Of a stretch of 13,885 nt of DNA, positions 12,669 to 13,885 are shown one piece after another. The DNA is from Acholeplasmataceae bacterium UBA6190 (GTDB lineage Bacteria > Bacillota_I > Bacilli_A > Acholeplasmatales > Acholeplasmataceae): contig DITG01000100.1 in the NCBI GenBank assembly GCA_002422045.1, forward strand, positions 712-14,596. Direction: 5' to 3'. A program made the position numbers and the translations under genes. Within the stretch, counting starts at the first letter, position 1. Every line of letters starts with the position of its first letter. The notes under the pieces were generated by a model. That model did no database searches and had not been told where the DNA came from. It saw nothing but the letters and a program-made list of their open reading frames with translations.

Positions 12669-13885
12669 ATGCCTTATAAATCACTAAAAACAAGACTTTA
12701 TCTAGACCCCCATCAACACCGATTTTTGTTATCTTTAATGCGCGCTTCAAGAAGTCTTTATAATCAAGCACTCTATAATGTCAGACAACATTTCATTTTG
12801 ACAAATCAATATCTGACATACAATGAAAACTATCATCTATTGAAAGGCAGTGAACATTATCTATATTTAAATAGCACTCAAGCCCAAATGGTGATTCGTA
12901 AAGTTGATGAAGCAATGAAAGGATTCTTCGGATCATTAAAGTCTAAAGTCAAGCAAACGGTAAGACTACCCAGATTTTTAAAGAGGAACACGTATTATCC
13001 ATTGATTGACCGAATGGTCTATAAACCAAACGTAGACGTCTACACACTACCTCGAAGTAACTTCGTCAAGAACGTATCGAAAGAATTAGAACAAAGCAGT
13101 CATCAAGTTAGAAAATATACCAATGCGTTAAATGAAATGGATTCACTATACCTAGACATCAGGACACCAGAATGTATTCAAACCAAACCAATCAAAGAAA
13201 TCACCATCAAATCCTTATATGATGGCCAATACATTGAAGTGATCTATGTTTATGAAGTGGAAACCAAGAAAGCATCAGAACATCAAAAGTCTGAAACCAT
13301 GGGCATTGATTTTGGGTATAATAACCTAGCCTTCTGTTCAGTAACGAATAATGAACACTTATTAGTCGACGGGAAAAGACTGAAAAGCATGAACCAGTTT
13401 TACCACAAGAGTATTGCTAGATTAGCAAGCAATAGACCGAATCAAAACATATTAACGAAAAAAATGATTAGACTGATGGATAAGCGTCATCATCAAATGG
13501 AGTATGGAATTCATAAGGCAGCAAAACTCATCATGGATCACGCTATTCAACAACACGTGAAACTCATCGTGATTGGTTATAATGACACCTTCAAGGATGA
13601 AAGGTTATCGGATACCTATAACCAGTGGACAAAAAGTATACCCATTGCGAGACTCAGAGACCGTCTTGTATTTCTAGCTAATCAATTTGGAATAGAAACC
13701 AAGGTCATCAATGAAGCTTATACCTCAAAGGCTTCCTATCTCAATCAAGATGAAATGGTTAAAGGTGAGTTCTCAGGAACAAGAGTTAAAAGAGGTTTAT
13801 ATAAAAGTAAAAATGGCATCTTGATCAATGCAGATCAAAACGCCGCATTAAACATGATTCGAAAAGGTAATCCCAATGCCTTATG
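12669..13885 (+). CDS. tnpB: TnpB (IS200/IS605 OrfB) RNA-guided nuclease, cut off at the window end
   Basis: The open frame runs 405 codons to the window edge without a stop. The N-terminal half (YNQALYNVRQHF; STQAQMVIRKVDEAMKGFF; LPRFLKR) is the OrfB/TnpB helical and wedge-like region. The RuvC core follows: GIDFGYNN with Asp214, IVIGYND (300-306), the helix SIPIARLRDRLVFLANQFGIE, NEAYTSKAS with Glu349, GTRVKRGLYKSKNG and INADQNAALNMIRK with Asp389. The CxxC zinc ribbon normally next to TSK is missing, and the usual strand glutamate is replaced by Asn305, so Glu349 may serve as the RuvC-II acid. TnpB proteins use an RNA made from the element's right end to cut DNA; that end lies outside the window. 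No tnpA transposase is seen upstream, so this may be a solo copy. Codons are richer in TTA, CTA and ATA than in the host genes, suggesting transfer. Only a few residues are probably missing. Confidence 0.88.
   Translation, partial: MPYKSLKTRLYLDPHQHRFLLSLMRASRSLYNQALYNVRQHFILTNQYLTYNENYHLLKGSEHYLYLNSTQAQMVIRKVDEAMKGFFGSLKSKVKQTVRLPRFLKRNTYYPLIDRMVYKPNVDVYTLPRSNFVKNVSKELEQSSHQVRKYTNALNEMDSLYLDIRTPECIQTKPIKEITIKSLYDGQYIEVIYVYEVETKKASEHQKSETMGIDFGYNNLAFCSVTNNEHLLVDGKRLKSMNQFYHKSIARLASNRPNQNILTKKMIRLMDKRHHQMEYGIHKAAKLIMDHAIQQHVKLIVIGYNDTFKDERLSDTYNQWTKSIPIARLRDRLVFLANQFGIETKVINEAYTSKASYLNQDEMVKGEFSGTRVKRGLYKSKNGILINADQNAALNMIRKGNPNAL

Noticed and set aside
1..13885. CRISPR array, tRNA or rRNA genes, riboswitches.
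   Set aside because: No regularly spaced direct repeats, cloverleaf or rRNA-like sequence was found by eye; the Cas4-like half of the DUF2779 protein alone does not indicate CRISPR.

Overview
The window looks like chromosomal DNA of a low-to-moderate GC bacterium of the Bacillota/Mollicutes side. The gene order gltX ... cysS-mrnC ... rlmB-sigma factor-rpmG-secE-nusG is the classic Bacillota translation/transcription block. UGA is used as a stop (gltX and secE both end in TGA) and tryptophan is TGG, so this is the standard code and not the Mycoplasma/Spiroplasma code. A standard-code mollicute relative (Acholeplasma/Izemoplasma/Haloplasma-like) or a related uncultured lineage is my inference; the family-level assignment is a guess.

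Layout, all on the + strand: 1-41, possible tail of an upstream gene; 54-581, small P-loop kinase-like ATPase; 651-1994, gltX; 1991-3538, beta-helix (GLUG-type) lipoprotein overlapping gltX by 4 nt; terminator near 3550; 3612-5441, two-nuclease DUF2779-type protein; 5579-6892, cysS; 6896-7285, mrnC (Mini-III, TTG start); 7266-9935, P-type cation ATPase; strong terminator at 9945; 10039-10734, rlmB; 10737-11243, short sigma-70 family factor at the sigH position; 11319-11468, rpmG; 11482-11901, secE; 11898-12440, nusG; terminator at 12441; 12669 to the window end, a TnpB-type RNA-guided nuclease gene cut off by the window edge.

Compared with the Bacillus block (recalled, not searched), cysE between gltX and cysS is replaced by the lipoprotein and DUF2779 genes, the ATPase sits between mrnC and rlmB, and yacP between rlmB and the sigma gene is absent. 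Recognisable promoters precede gltX, DUF2779, cysS, rlmB, rpmG and tnpB, giving transcription units gltX-lipoprotein; DUF2779; cysS-mrnC-ATPase; rlmB-sigma; rpmG-secE-nusG; tnpB. Coupling is tight within units (4-nt ATGA overlaps at gltX/lipoprotein and secE/nusG, a 20-nt overlap at mrnC/ATPase).

The most interesting points are: a solo TnpB lacking the usual zinc ribbon and with an apparently rearranged RuvC glutamate; a GluRS missing the zinc-binding insert; a Cas4-like plus DEDD-like double nuclease; the rpmG promoter, whose -35 and -10 boxes each lie in a palindrome; a hairpin covering the rpmG Shine-Dalgarno; a three-TM SecE; and a shortened sigma factor at the sigH locus. I do not see a CRISPR array, tRNA, rRNA or a clearly new multi-gene system.
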